A DNA stretch of 63,162 nucleotides from Sporosarcina sp. P32b (GTDB lineage: Bacteria > Bacillota > Bacilli > Bacillales_A > Planococcaceae), in NCBI RefSeq assembly GCF_002743335.1, contig NZ_PDZB01000019.1:1-63162 (forward strand), given 5' to 3'. Numbering within the stretch: the first letter of the stretch is position 1; every line of letters starts with the position of its first letter. A program made the position numbers and the translations under genes. Below, one piece after another: positions 54,578 through 63,047 of the stretch. Under the pieces are notes generated by a model. The model did not search any database. It saw only the letters and a list, made by a program, of their open reading frames with translations, and had not been told where the DNA came from.

Positions 54578-54646
54578 TAGTTTAATGCGCACGTTAAAAG
54601 GGGAAGTAACTAATAACAACTCCAAAATCGAGAGGAAGAAGCATAT

Positions 54647-54766
54647 ATGATAAGAGTTATAAAAAAATTAATAAAATGGGGAATGGTGTTATATCCTGTC
54701 GCAAAAACTGTAATGAATGAAAAGAAGAAAAAAGAGGCATATTCAGGCAGTAAAGGCCGTAGGTAA
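54647..54766 (+). CDS. Small cationic protein, 39 aa
   Basis: A 39-codon ORF starting MIRVIKKLIKWGMVLYPVAK and ending in a Lys/Arg-rich tail. AGAGG lies 11 bases before the ATG, and a clean terminator follows its stop by six bases, so it is a complete unit. The helix is amphipathic to hydrophobic with a basic tail, which suggests membrane association. I do not recognise a named family. Confidence 0.6.
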   Translation: MIRVIKKLIKWGMVLYPVAKTVMNEKKKKEAYSGSKGRR

Positions 54767-54771
54767 AACAT

Positions 54772-54813
54772 AAACAACCGATACCAACTATTCGCTTGGC
54801 ATCGGTTGTTTAT
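54772..54813 (+). terminator. Terminator of the 39-aa gene
   Basis: AAACAACCGATACCA pairs with TGGCATCGGTTGTTT (one mismatch). Confidence 0.8.
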
Positions 54814-54984
54814 ATATTATAATGAAAAAGTAAAACTTATTTTACAAAACAGGTTTATTTCTCACTAAAATAAGTGTATACTAAGTGTGAGGATTTTTTT
54901 CTGACCTCTTTTTTCCTCACATTGTTTGATCACCAAACAAAAAGCTCCGGGTACATTCATTACCTATGGAGGAGAATTTAACAC

Positions 54985-55581
54985 ATGCATTGGTACAACA
55001 AATTGAAAGAGTATTTTCCAATTGAAGAGATGAAGTCACAGGAACATATGGAGACATTACTGAATGACAAAGGCAATGTCTACTATAAGGAAGAAGGGCC
55101 AAAGCACGTATTGATGTACGTGGAAACGGAGGACTTTGTTTTTGTAGACTATCTTTTCGTATCTTCAGCCGCACGTGGTGAAGGGTTAGGAAAAAAACTG
55201 CTGGATTCGTTGAAAACCAAGAATAAACCGATCTTACTGGAAGTTGAACCAGTAGACGAATCCGAACCAGATACTGAAAAACGACTGAAGTTCTATGCAC
55301 GTGAAAAATTTACGCACGCACAGAAAATCGGCTATAACCGTCGTTCATTAGCTACTGGCGAACAGACTATCCTCGAAATTCTATACTGGGCACCCCCGCA
55401 GTCATCACAAGCGGATGAACAAGATGTATTCAACGCGATGAAAACAACCTACGAAGAAATTCACACCTACAAAGACCAAGATTTCTATGGAGATTCATAC
55501 GATTCCACTGACAAAGTTCTGCAATATCAAGCGAAACCAAAAAAGAATATTTTAGAAGCTTTCGAATCAGTAAGCGTATGA
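54985..55581 (+). CDS. GNAT-family N-acetyltransferase
   Basis: A 198-aa acetyl-CoA-dependent acyltransferase. The CoA-binding motif A is VSSAARGEGLGKKLLDSL, with the R-x-x-G-x-G/A pyrophosphate loop. An extra C-terminal 60 residues is hydrophilic. GGAGGA lies ten bases before the ATG. The acceptor is unknown. It is a single gene with its own terminator. Confidence 0.85.
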   Translation: MHWYNKLKEYFPIEEMKSQEHMETLLNDKGNVYYKEEGPKHVLMYVETEDFVFVDYLFVSSAARGEGLGKKLLDSLKTKNKPILLEVEPVDESEPDTEKRLKFYAREKFTHAQKIGYNRRSLATGEQTILEILYWAPPQSSQADEQDVFNAMKTTYEEIHTYKDQDFYGDSYDSTDKVLQYQAKPKKNILEAFESVSV

Positions 55582-55585
55582 CGTG

Positions 55586-55614
55586 AAGCCGGTCTTTCAT
55601 AGACCGGCTTTTTT
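55586..55614 (+). terminator. GNAT gene terminator
   Basis: The perfect ten-base stem AAGCCGGTCT/AGACCGGCTT, a 5-base loop and TTTT. Confidence 0.9.
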
Positions 55615-55730
55615 GTGTACTAATACATAATATCTTGTTAGTTGACTCCCCTTCTAAATAATCGCCTAACAGTTGATTGAATCAACAATCGTTTAACCTT
55701 ACACTGAATATATGAGAAAGGTGTGAGGAT

Positions 55731-56831
55731 ATGTTGCAAATAGGTACTGTGATTCTACAACAACGAAAGCGACTTCAAATTACTCAAGATATACTGGCTT
55801 CGTATTGCCAAGTATCGAAAGCCTCGGTGTCGAAATGGGAAAAAGGATTAAGCTACCCTGATATCACACTGTTACCGAAAATCGCTTCCTATTTCGAATT
55901 AACCGTCGATGAACTACTTGGCTATGAACGGCAACTTTCTAAAGAAGCCATCCAACATCACTACTATGAATTCGCATCCCGTTTTGGTAAAGAATCTTTT
56001 GAATCGGTTTTTATCGATGTAGAAGAACAAGTTAAGTTGTACTATCACGATCCTGCATTCCTACTACAGATGAGTATATTGCTGATCAATCATCATATGT
56101 TGAGCAGTGATAGTCCCTCTATTTTACAGAAAACCAATCATTTGTTGGAGCGCATTCGACAAGTAAGTGAAGATGTATGGATTTTACGTCAAGCAAACTC
56201 CTTACTGGCAACCATTTCACTTATGCAATCAAATCCTGAAACTACATTGGAATTATTAGACGGAGTGATTAAACCGAGTATCGGAGACGAGATTTTGCTG
56301 GCCACTGCTCACGAACAACTTGGTGATCAAGAAGAAGCGATGCGCGTCATCCAAGTTATGATGTATCAAAATGTTATTCAACTTGTCGGCAGTAGCCCAC
56401 TCTATTTACGACTTTCCGCTTCCAATAAACAAGCATTTGATGAAACAATCCACCGAATCGAAGGATTAATTGAGTTATATTCAATGCAGGCACTTCATCC
56501 AAATGTGTGCTTACAATTTTATTTTAGCGTAGCACAATGTGCAGCCCTTTCATCTAACCGGTCGTTACTATATGCATACTTGAAAAAGTATGTGGATGTA
56601 TGTGTTCATCATCTCTTTCCTCTTTCACTACGCGGTGATGAATACTTCGACTTGCTGGAAGGTTGGCTAAAACAATTGGATTTAGGCACACATGCACCGC
56701 GCAATAATGAAATCATTAAGCAATCCATCCTAGAGTCAATGGATGCGCCATTCTTTGATACATTTAAACAAGACGACGAGATGCAGGAGTTACGACAACG
56801 ATTACGCTTTGGATTGGAGGGAAGCTCTTGA
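55731..56831 (+). CDS. XRE-family regulator with helical-repeat C-terminus
   Basis: A 366-aa regulator. The N-terminal helix-turn-helix (residues 8-62) contains TQDILASYCQVSKASVSKWEKG. The remaining 300 residues are all-helical, in the style of TPR-like repeats, which often bind peptides or a partner protein. It is the first gene of a four-gene operon: its stop overlaps the yxlE-like start by four bases. It probably controls the downstream ABC transporter. In B. subtilis the same yxlEFG genes lie in the sigY operon under a sigma factor instead. Confidence 0.85.
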   Translation: MLQIGTVILQQRKRLQITQDILASYCQVSKASVSKWEKGLSYPDITLLPKIASYFELTVDELLGYERQLSKEAIQHHYYEFASRFGKESFESVFIDVEEQVKLYYHDPAFLLQMSILLINHHMLSSDSPSILQKTNHLLERIRQVSEDVWILRQANSLLATISLMQSNPETTLELLDGVIKPSIGDEILLATAHEQLGDQEEAMRVIQVMMYQNVIQLVGSSPLYLRLSASNKQAFDETIHRIEGLIELYSMQALHPNVCLQFYFSVAQCAALSSNRSLLYAYLKKYVDVCVHHLFPLSLRGDEYFDLLEGWLKQLDLGTHAPRNNEIIKQSILESMDAPFFDTFKQDDEMQELRQRLRFGLEGSS

Positions 56832-57055
56832 ATAACGACATAGCTTTACTTATGGAATATCTACCGTTTTTAATTCCTCTTATTATTTTGCAACTGGGAT
56901 TGGCCATTTTCTCGGCAATACATGTCATTCGCCATCCCCACTACCGCTTCGGCAACCAAGTCATGTGGCTGTTGATTGTGTTATTAATCCAATTTATCGG
57001 ACCATTAATCTATTTCGTTTTTGGAAGAGGTGATCACAATGGTCGTACAAATTAA
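56828..57055 (+). CDS. yxlE: PLDc_N-domain small membrane protein, YxlE-like
   Basis: A 75-aa protein with two TM helices and the short phospholipase D N-terminal-type domain (VMWLLIVLLIQFIGPLIYF, then FGRG). It has no catalytic HKD. The start is TTG, overlapping the XRE stop. YxlE of B. subtilis is the likely counterpart; there it is linked to control of SigY. It overlaps the ATPase gene by 17 bases. Confidence 0.8.
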   Translation: MNNDIALLMEYLPFLIPLIILQLGLAIFSAIHVIRHPHYRFGNQVMWLLIVLLIQFIGPLIYFVFGRGDHNGRTN

Positions 57056-57935
57056 TGGGGTGACGAAGCGTTTCGGAGATCATGAAGTATTAAAAGATAT
57101 TCATCTTGATATTCCAGAGCATACCGTTTTCGGATTTGTCGGTGCAAACGGTTCCGGCAAAACGACCCTGATGAAATGCATGCTCGGCTTATTGCCACTC
57201 AATGCAGGTTCCATTACTATTGCAGGCCAATCTGTCACCTTTGGCGAGACCAAGTCCAATCAATATGTTGGATATTTACCCGACGTTCCTGAATTTTATC
57301 CATTCTATACTGCGACACAATATTTGGAGTTATGTGCAGTCATTACGAATATGACGAAAACAGAACGACAAGGACGGATCCACGAACTATTGGAATTGGT
57401 GGGATTAGCCGATACGACCTCACTCATTAGCACCTATTCAAGAGGAATGAAACAACGTCTAGGTATCGCCCAAGCACTTCTAAACCGCCCTAAATTATTG
57501 ATTTGTGATGAGCCTACCTCCGCTTTGGATCCAGCTGGTCGCGCACAGATTCTTTCTATTTTACACAAGGCGAAAGAGGAAACCACTGTTTTCTTCTCCA
57601 CACATATCGTTTCGGATGCTGAACAAATCTGTGATCACGTCGCGATGTTGCATGAAGGGACCATTATATTTCAGGATGAACTGGTCAATTTAAAACAACA
57701 AATGACAGGTCAATTCATTTTCACATTTACAATACCTGTAACAGAAGTACATGAACGTTTGAAAAACACCCCATTTAAAGTGAAGATTGATAGCGAGCAA
57801 TTAGTTGTAAACTTACCTGATGAAAGTACTCAACTGGCTTTCATGCAAGAGCTCACTACCCAAAAGATTCTTATACAGTCGATGCAGCCTAAAACTCGTT
57901 TGCTTGAGCAACTCGTTTTGGAGGTGCTCGGATGA
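57039..57935 (+). CDS. yxlF: ABC transporter ATPase, YxlF-like
   Basis: A 298-aa ATPase with Walker A GANGSGKTTL, signature YSRGMKQRLGIAQAL, Walker [14 protein letters not shown] and the switch His in FFSTHIVSD. The ATG at 57039 has AGAGGTGATC just upstream, better than the ATG at 57021. With the next gene it forms an ABC-2 type exporter. The substrate is unknown; antimicrobial peptides are a common role for such pairs. Confidence 0.87.
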   Translation: MVVQINGVTKRFGDHEVLKDIHLDIPEHTVFGFVGANGSGKTTLMKCMLGLLPLNAGSITIAGQSVTFGETKSNQYVGYLPDVPEFYPFYTATQYLELCAVITNMTKTERQGRIHELLELVGLADTTSLISTYSRGMKQRLGIAQALLNRPKLLICDEPTSALDPAGRAQILSILHKAKEETTVFFSTHIVSDAEQICDHVAMLHEGTIIFQDELVNLKQQMTGQFIFTFTIPVTEVHERLKNTPFKVKIDSEQLVVNLPDESTQLAFMQELTTQKILIQSMQPKTRLLEQLVLEVLG

Positions 57936-58696
57936 ACCAGTGGCTTGGTTTTTTAAAGAAAGAATGGTTTGAAAGTGTCAAGACGTATAAATTAATGCTT
58001 GTCGTAGTCATTTTCTCAATTCTTGGGATACTAAATCCATTTACAGCAAAAATCACTCCGGTGGTATTCGAGAAATTCATGCCTGAGGGTACATTCGTCA
58101 ATCTACCCGAACCTACTGCACTCGATTCTTGGCTACAGTTCTATAAAAACGTTCCACAGATGGGTCTAATCGTGTTTATTTTATTATTTAGTACGATGAT
58201 GTCCAAGGAACTTGAAAAAGGTACCCTCTTGATTTTGCTATCGAAAGGTTTACGTCGCAATACCGTAATTACAGCAAAATTCTTTATGGCTCTTTGCTAT
58301 TGGACACTAGCTATCACGCTATCATTCACCATCACCTATGCTTACACTGCTTATTATTGGGATCAAAGCCAACTGCAACACTTACTATTTGCGGCCAGTT
58401 GCCTGTATGTATTCGGTATACTCTTACTGGCGGTTACGTTATGGGGAAATACCTTATTCGCTACACCCTATGGTGGAACACTTGTCACTATATTAGTCGT
58501 GATAGCATTATTTATTGCAGCTATATTTCCTCAGTCCGCCAATTGGAATCCCCTTGAATTACTAACAGCTACGACACAGCTATTAACCGGTGAATTAACA
58601 CCTTCAGACTTATGGATTCCTTACACTATTACTTTGTTTACAACCATTTTAGTCGTATGGCTGACTATATCCCATTTCAAAAGAAAACTACTTTGA
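57932..58696 (+). CDS. yxlG: ABC-2 type permease, YxlG-like
   Basis: A 254-aa membrane protein with six TM helices, N-terminal WLGFLKKEWFESVKTYK and the ABC-2 pattern (ELEKGTLLILLSKGLRRNTVI) in the first cytosolic loop. It overlaps the ATPase end by four bases and closes the operon. Its stop codon is part of the cre box of guaC. Confidence 0.85.
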   Translation: MNQWLGFLKKEWFESVKTYKLMLVVVIFSILGILNPFTAKITPVVFEKFMPEGTFVNLPEPTALDSWLQFYKNVPQMGLIVFILLFSTMMSKELEKGTLLILLSKGLRRNTVITAKFFMALCYWTLAITLSFTITYAYTAYYWDQSQLQHLLFAASCLYVFGILLLAVTLWGNTLFATPYGGTLVTILVVIALFIAAIFPQSANWNPLELLTATTQLLTGELTPSDLWIPYTITLFTTILVVWLTISHFKRKLL

Positions 58697-58707
58697 AAGC
58701 GTTGACA
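58694..58707 (+). promoter_or_regulatory. cre (CcpA) site over the guaC -35
   Basis: TGAAAGCGTTGACA matches the catabolite-responsive consensus TGWNANCGNTNWCA at every defined position. Its last six bases are the -35 box of guaC, and its first three are the yxlG stop codon. CcpA bound here should repress guaC when preferred sugars are present. Confidence 0.65.
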
Positions 58708-58730
58708 ATGAATGAAAAATCATGTAAATT
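58702..58730 (+). promoter_or_regulatory. guaC promoter
   Basis: Consensus TTGACA (58702-58707), a 17-base spacer, then TAAATT (58725-58730). The leader also has two inverted PurBox-like stretches near CGAAC (58740-58744) and its counterpart at 58771-58775; these are weak. Confidence 0.75.
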
Positions 58731-58791
58731 ACAAAAGGACGAACAATCCAATGATTTTATATGAAAACATTCGTTTATAGAGGTGGTTGTA

Positions 58792-59775
58792 ATGGAAACC
58801 GTATTTGACTATGAAGATATTCAGCTAGTTCCAGCAAAATGTGTGGTAGAAAGCCGCTCTGAATGTGATACATCCGTTATGTTAGGTGGTCATACGTTCC
58901 GTTTACCCGTCGTTCCTGCCAATATGCAGACGATTATTGATGAAAAGATTGCGATTCAATTAGCAGAAGAAGGCTATTTCTATATTATGCATCGTTTCAA
59001 ACCTGAAACGCGTATAGATTTTATTAAAGATATGCACGCCCGCGGTTTAATTGCTTCAATAAGTGTTGGGGTAAAAGAAGAAGAATATGGATTCGTTGAG
59101 CGACTTGCGATTGACGCACATGTTCCTGAATTCATCACAATCGATATTGCACACGGTCACTCCAATCAAGTGATCCGCATGATCCAGCACATCAAAAAGC
59201 ATTTACCGATGAGCTTTGTCATTGCGGGTAATGTAGGCACACCTGAAGCTGTCCGTGAACTTGAAAACGCTGGTGCCGATGCGACAAAAGTCGGGATTGG
59301 GCCAGGTAAAGTCTGTATTACCAAGATTAAAACAGGATTTGGAACAGGTGGTTGGCAACTTGCGGCTGTTCGCTTATGCGCGAAAGCTGCTTCCAAACCA
59401 ATCATTGCGGACGGCGGAATCCGTACACATGGCGACATCGCAAAATCTGTGCGCTTCGGTGCAAGTATGGTCATGGTAGGCTCTTTATTTGCCGGTCACG
59501 AAGAATCTCCTGGACAGACTGTGGAACAAGATGGTCTGTTGTATAAAGAATACTTTGGTTCAGCTTCTGAATTCCAAAAAGGTGAAAAGAAGAATGTAGA
59601 GGGCAAGAAAATGTTCGTGGAATATAAAGGTCCGTTGAAAGATACGTTGATTGAAATGGAACAAGATCTTCAGTCTGCTATCTCCTATTCAGGCGGCAAG
59701 ACACTCAGTTCAATTCGCACTGTCGATTACGTTATTGTAAAGAACTCGATCTTCAATGGTGATAAAGTATTTTAA
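58792..59775 (+). CDS. guaC: GMP reductase
   Basis: Reduces GMP to IMP with NADPH, salvaging guanine nucleotides into the adenine branch. The 327-aa barrel is the short type without CBS domains. The catalytic Cys is in [11 protein letters not shown], with [14 protein letters not shown] and [14 protein letters not shown] completing the IMP site. The absence of CBS domains and the YFGSASE loop favour guaC over guaB. The ATG at 58792 follows AGGTGG. A strong promoter with a cre box and a terminator frame the gene. Confidence 0.95.
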   Translation: METVFDYEDIQLVPAKCVVESRSECDTSVMLGGHTFRLPVVPANMQTIIDEKIAIQLAEEGYFYIMHRFKPETRIDFIKDMHARGLIASISVGVKEEEYGFVERLAIDAHVPEFITIDIAHGHSNQVIRMIQHIKKHLPMSFVIAGNVGTPEAVRELENAGADATKVGIGPGKVCITKIKTGFGTGGWQLAAVRLCAKAASKPIIADGGIRTHGDIAKSVRFGASMVMVGSLFAGHEESPGQTVEQDGLLYKEYFGSASEFQKGEKKNVEGKKMFVEYKGPLKDTLIEMEQDLQSAISYSGGKTLSSIRTVDYVIVKNSIFNGDKVF

Positions 59776-59783
59776 TGAATTTC

Positions 59784-59817
59784 AACCGGTTAGAGATTGT
59801 TCTCTAACCGGTTTTTT
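59784..59817 (+). terminator. guaC terminator
   Basis: A perfect 13-base stem (AACCGGTTAGAGA and TCTCTAACCGGTT) with a TTGT loop and a TTTT tail. Confidence 0.9.
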
Positions 59818-59864
59818 ATGTTGTAGTGTATTTATACTTAATATAGGAGTTATTGAGGTGCTTT

Positions 59865-60080
59865 TTAAGAATTATATCCAAACGAAACTGCAAACACCAA
59901 CGAAAAAACGGACAAGGCAATGATGATTGAACAGATTATCGTTATGGTCAGGGTTAGACTTTTCGGCATATCAGTACGGTTTTTCCAAATAGCTATTAGT
60001 AAAAACACGCTGACTACTATAATGATTAGAAAAATAGAAAGGAGCATATAACGCTCTTTAATTAGAAACCATACATCCAT
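59865..60080 (-). CDS. Small two-helix membrane protein
   Basis: A 71-aa protein with two TM segments (about residues 10-32 and 42-66) around a short basic loop (WKNRTDMPK). GAGGAG lies eight bases before the ATG. It resembles many unnamed small membrane proteins of Bacillales; I cannot assign a family. Its orientation is opposite to guaC and ahpC. Confidence 0.65.
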   Translation of the reverse strand: MDVWFLIKERYMLLSIFLIIIVVSVFLLIAIWKNRTDMPKSLTLTITIICSIIIALSVFSLVFAVSFGYNS

Positions 60081-60172
60081 TGCGTTTACTCCTCTTGGAT
60101 AAATTTTAACTTAACAGGCTATTTCTCTAAAAGCATAGGTGAAAACTCTTTACATCAGGAAGAATTTGTAAC

Positions 60173-60213
60173 GGGATAGTGGCTGAAACCCGTTGATCTG
60201 CGCTGCAGCTGGA
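60173..60213. repeat. Degenerate left copy of the ahpCF-flanking repeat
   Basis: About 34 of 41 bases match 62862-62900 or so, including the exact 14-mer CGTTGATCTGCGCT. A further stretch at about 60265-60285 (TTCCACAAC...) resembles the right end of the other copy. It appears to be an internally deleted relic. The rest of the 555-base gap (60081-60635) has no gene I can support. Confidence 0.6.
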
Positions 60214-60522
60214 ACCTTATAAAACATTCAATATGATCACTAGTTTACAGTAAAATATAACGTTTTTCCACAACGGTCTGATCTGAATCACACAAAACCT
60301 CTTAAATTAACACGCCCCGCAGTTGTACTGGCTAGTTCTTCACCCGTAACTTGATATGTCCGATTTGGTTTATTCATAAATTCCTCAATTTAATTCCTTC
60401 CATCACTTTCAAGCCAACTGGTAATCATTCAATTTAATTGAGAATACAGGGGAAATCTTTACGTATACTATCGTTTACAGAAATAATATATTACGACTTT
60501 TCACTAGACTGAATCAATAAAA

Positions 60523-60551
60523 TTGACAACTCCGCACAATTATATAATAAT
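60523..60551 (+). promoter_or_regulatory. ahpC promoter
   Basis: TTGACA (60523-60528) is followed after 16-17 bases by an AT-rich -10 (TAATAA or AATAAT at 60545-60551). The start of transcription should be near 60558, within the PerR/Fur-like boxes. Confidence 0.6.
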
Positions 60552-60576
60552 GATTATGTAATTAGAATTATTATAT
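60545..60576 (+). promoter_or_regulatory. Two adjacent PerR/Fur-like 7-1-7 boxes
   Basis: Compared with the PerR consensus TTATAATNATTATAA, TAATAATGATTATGT (60545-60559) matches 11 of 14 and TTAGAATTATTATAT (60562-60576) matches 12 of 14 defined bases. They are 17 bases apart and cover the -10 and start region, so a PerR or Fur repressor would block ahpCF. Confidence 0.6.
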
Positions 60577-60635
60577 TCTATAACTCAAACATGTGACTGC
60601 ATCAGTCATCAAAAACACTTTAGGAGGAATCATTC

Positions 60636-61205
60636 ATGTCAATGATCGGAAAACAAATCGAAGAGTTTACAGCAAACGCGTACAACAGTGGTAACGGGGA
60701 ATTCATCGAAGTAACCCAGGAAAACTTTAAGGGTAAATGGAGCGTAGTCTGCTTCTATCCGGCTGACTTTACATTTGTCTGCCCTACTGAACTCGAAGAC
60801 CTTCAAAACCAATACGAAACATTGAAAGGCCTCGATACGGAAGTATACTCCGTTTCAACGGACACACACTTCACACACAAAGCATGGCACGACCACTCAG
60901 ACGCCATCAGCAGTTTGCGCTACATCATGGTCGGTGACCCATCACAGAAAATCTCTCGCAGCTTCGACGTGCTAGATGAAGAAGCGGGTCTTGCACAACG
61001 CGGTACATTTATCATCGATCCGGACGGTGTCGTGCAGGCAGCAGAAATCAACGCAGACGGAATTGGCCGTGACGCAAGCGTTCTGGTCAATAAAATCAAA
61101 GCAGCACAATACGTTCGCAACAATCCGGGTGAAGTATGTCCGGCTAAATGGCAGGAAGGCAGCGAAACACTGAAGCCAAGCTTGGATCTTGTAGGAAAAA
61201 TTTAA
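60636..61205 (+). CDS. ahpC: Alkyl hydroperoxide reductase AhpC (peroxiredoxin)
   Basis: A 2-Cys peroxiredoxin of 189 aa that reduces hydrogen peroxide, organic peroxides and peroxynitrite. The peroxidatic Cys49 is in DFTFVCPTE and the resolving Cys168 in GEVCPAKW. It forms decamers and is recycled by AhpF, encoded 13 bases downstream. TAGGAGGAA lies before the ATG. The promoter carries PerR/Fur-like boxes, so peroxide induction is expected. Confidence 0.98.
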   Translation: MSMIGKQIEEFTANAYNSGNGEFIEVTQENFKGKWSVVCFYPADFTFVCPTELEDLQNQYETLKGLDTEVYSVSTDTHFTHKAWHDHSDAISSLRYIMVGDPSQKISRSFDVLDEEAGLAQRGTFIIDPDGVVQAAEINADGIGRDASVLVNKIKAAQYVRNNPGEVCPAKWQEGSETLKPSLDLVGKI

Positions 61206-61218
61206 GGAGACGGTTTAT

Positions 61219-62745
61219 ATGTTAGATGCGAATATTAAAGCGCAGTTAGCCCAATATCTCGAGATGATGGAAAAGGAAGTCCAGCTGAAGATCAGCGCGG
61301 GCTCCGGAAAAGTAGCACAAGACATGCACGAGCTGGTGGATGAACTGGCCTCCATGTCTTCCCTCATCAAAGTAGAGAAAGCTGAATTGGAAAGAACGCC
61401 AAGCTTCAGCATCAACCGTCCTGGCGAAGATACCGGCATCGTATTTGCCGGTATTCCGCTAGGCCACGAATTCACCTCACTCGTCTTGGCTTTGCTACAT
61501 GTAAGCGGCAGAGCGCCTAAAGTCGACGATCAGGTGATCGAGCAAGTGAAGAACATCGAAGGTACGCACCATTTCGAATCCTATATCAGCCTGAGCTGTC
61601 AGAACTGTCCGGAAGTCGTACAGGCGCTAAACATCATGAGCGTACTGAATCCGAATATCACGCATACGATGATCGACGGAGCAGCCTTTAAGGATGAAGT
61701 GGAAAGCAAAAACATCATGGCGGTTCCGACCGTGTACTTAAACGGCGAACCATTCACGAACGGCCGCAAAACAATCGAGGAAATCCTTGCGGAAATGGGA
61801 AGCGGCCTGGATGCATCCGACTTCGAAGACAAAGACCCATTTGACGTGCTCGTTGTCGGTGGAGGACCAGCCGGCGCAAGCGCAGCAATCTACGCTGCCC
61901 GCAAAGGGATTCGCACAGGCATCGTCGCTGATCGTTTCGGTGGTCAGATCTTGGATACCGCAGCAATTGAGAACTTCATCAGCGTCAATCGCACGGAAGG
62001 ACCGAAGCTTGCGGCAAGCCTTGAAGAACACGTGAAGGAATACGATATCGATATCATGAACCTGCAGACAGCGAAACGTCTAGAGAAAAAGGATCTCATT
62101 GAAATCGAACTAGAAAACGGCGCAGTTCTCAAGAGCAAGACTGTGATCTTGTCGACGGGTGCGCGCTGGCGCAACATCGGCGTGCCAGGCGAAGCCGAAT
62201 TCCGCAACAAAGGCGTTGCCTACTGTCCGCACTGCGACGGCCCTTTGTTTGAAGGCAAGGACGTGGCAGTAGTTGGCGGTGGAAACTCCGGTATCGAAGC
62301 AGCGATTGACCTGGCAGGTATCGCAAGTCATGTCACAGTGCTCGAGTTTGCATCAGAACTCAAAGCGGACGCGGTCTTGCAGGAACGCTTGAACAGCCTG
62401 CCGAACGCGAAGGTGTTGACGAACGTCCAAACGAAGGAAATCACCGGCACTGATAAAGTAAACGGCGTCACGTATACAGACCGTGATTCGGGTGAGGAAC
62501 ATCATATCGAACTGGACGGCATATTCATTCAGATCGGACTCGTGCCGAACACGGACTGGCTCGGTGATTCAGTCGAACGCAACCGTTTCGGTGAAATTAT
62601 GATTGATAAAAGAGGCGCGACGAACGTACCCGGTGTATTTGCAGCGGGCGACTGCGCGGACGAGCCATACAAGCAGATCATTATCTCTATGGGCTCCGGC
62701 GCCACCGCTTCCCTCAGCGCGTTCGATTATCTCGTACGCAGTTAA
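61219..62745 (+). CDS. ahpF: Alkyl hydroperoxide reductase subunit F
   Basis: A flavin-disulfide reductase of 508 aa that carries electrons from NADH to AhpC. The N-terminal thioredoxin-like pair has the CxxC at Cys127/Cys130 (SCQNCP). The FAD site [10 protein letters not shown] is near 214, the thioredoxin-reductase-like CxxC is at Cys336/Cys339 (AYCPHCD), and the NADH loop [12 protein letters not shown] and [10 protein letters not shown] follow. It is the second gene of the operon. Its base composition is richer in G+C than most of the window (35 of 60 in 62221-62280), from codon bias of a highly expressed gene or from transfer. Confidence 0.98.
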   Translation: MLDANIKAQLAQYLEMMEKEVQLKISAGSGKVAQDMHELVDELASMSSLIKVEKAELERTPSFSINRPGEDTGIVFAGIPLGHEFTSLVLALLHVSGRAPKVDDQVIEQVKNIEGTHHFESYISLSCQNCPEVVQALNIMSVLNPNITHTMIDGAAFKDEVESKNIMAVPTVYLNGEPFTNGRKTIEEILAEMGSGLDASDFEDKDPFDVLVVGGGPAGASAAIYAARKGIRTGIVADRFGGQILDTAAIENFISVNRTEGPKLAASLEEHVKEYDIDIMNLQTAKRLEKKDLIEIELENGAVLKSKTVILSTGARWRNIGVPGEAEFRNKGVAYCPHCDGPLFEGKDVAVVGGGNSGIEAAIDLAGIASHVTVLEFASELKADAVLQERLNSLPNAKVLTNVQTKEITGTDKVNGVTYTDRDSGEEHHIELDGIFIQIGLVPNTDWLGDSVERNRFGEIMIDKRGATNVPGVFAAGDCADEPYKQIIISMGSGATASLSAFDYLVRS

Positions 62746-62763
62746 GTGGAAGTCTACTAATGA

Positions 62764-62804
62764 AAAGATGCAGAAAGGCTATACGCCCTTCTGCATCTTT
62801 TTTT
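62764..62804 (+). terminator. ahpCF terminator
   Basis: AAAGATGCAGAA pairs with TTCTGCATCTTT (extending to GGC/GCC), and TTTTTT follows. Confidence 0.92.
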
Positions 62805-62842
62805 GCATTCCGCCCTTACGAATTAGCAGAAACCATGTTAAA

Positions 62843-63047
62843 CAATCGCGCCCATAGATGGGATAACGGTTGGAACTCGTTGATCTGCGCTCCAGCCGGA
62901 CGCGTTCTGGAGGGAGGGCGGTGAACCACACCCCTCCGCTTCGCTTCGCCGGGGTGTTTCACCTGTCCCTCTGATCCTCCCAGAGTCGCCGGCTTCCGCT
63001 CCGATCAACTAAGCGACTACAAATAAGCTTCTTCCACAATCGCGCCC
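62843..63047. repeat. Palindromic dispersed repeat element
   Basis: The element ends are inverted (GTTGATC at 62879-62885, GATCAAC at 63003-63009). Inside is a strong hairpin, GGTGAA/TTCACC with CACCCC/GGGGTG (about 62920-62963). It is G+C-rich against its surroundings. The 11-mer CAATCGCGCCC stands on both sides (62843-62853 and 63037-63047). Similar long palindromes occur in many Bacillales genomes. No ORF with a ribosome site is present between 62746 and the window end. Confidence 0.65.

Noticed and set aside
58733..58780. PurR PurBox pair in the guaC leader
   Set aside because: Each half matches the remembered consensus at only about 10 of 13 positions and both lie downstream of the promoter; too weak to list as a feature.
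58731..58791. Guanine riboswitch before guaC
   Set aside because: The leader is only about 55 bases, too short for the aptamer plus an expression platform, and the conserved loop bases are absent.
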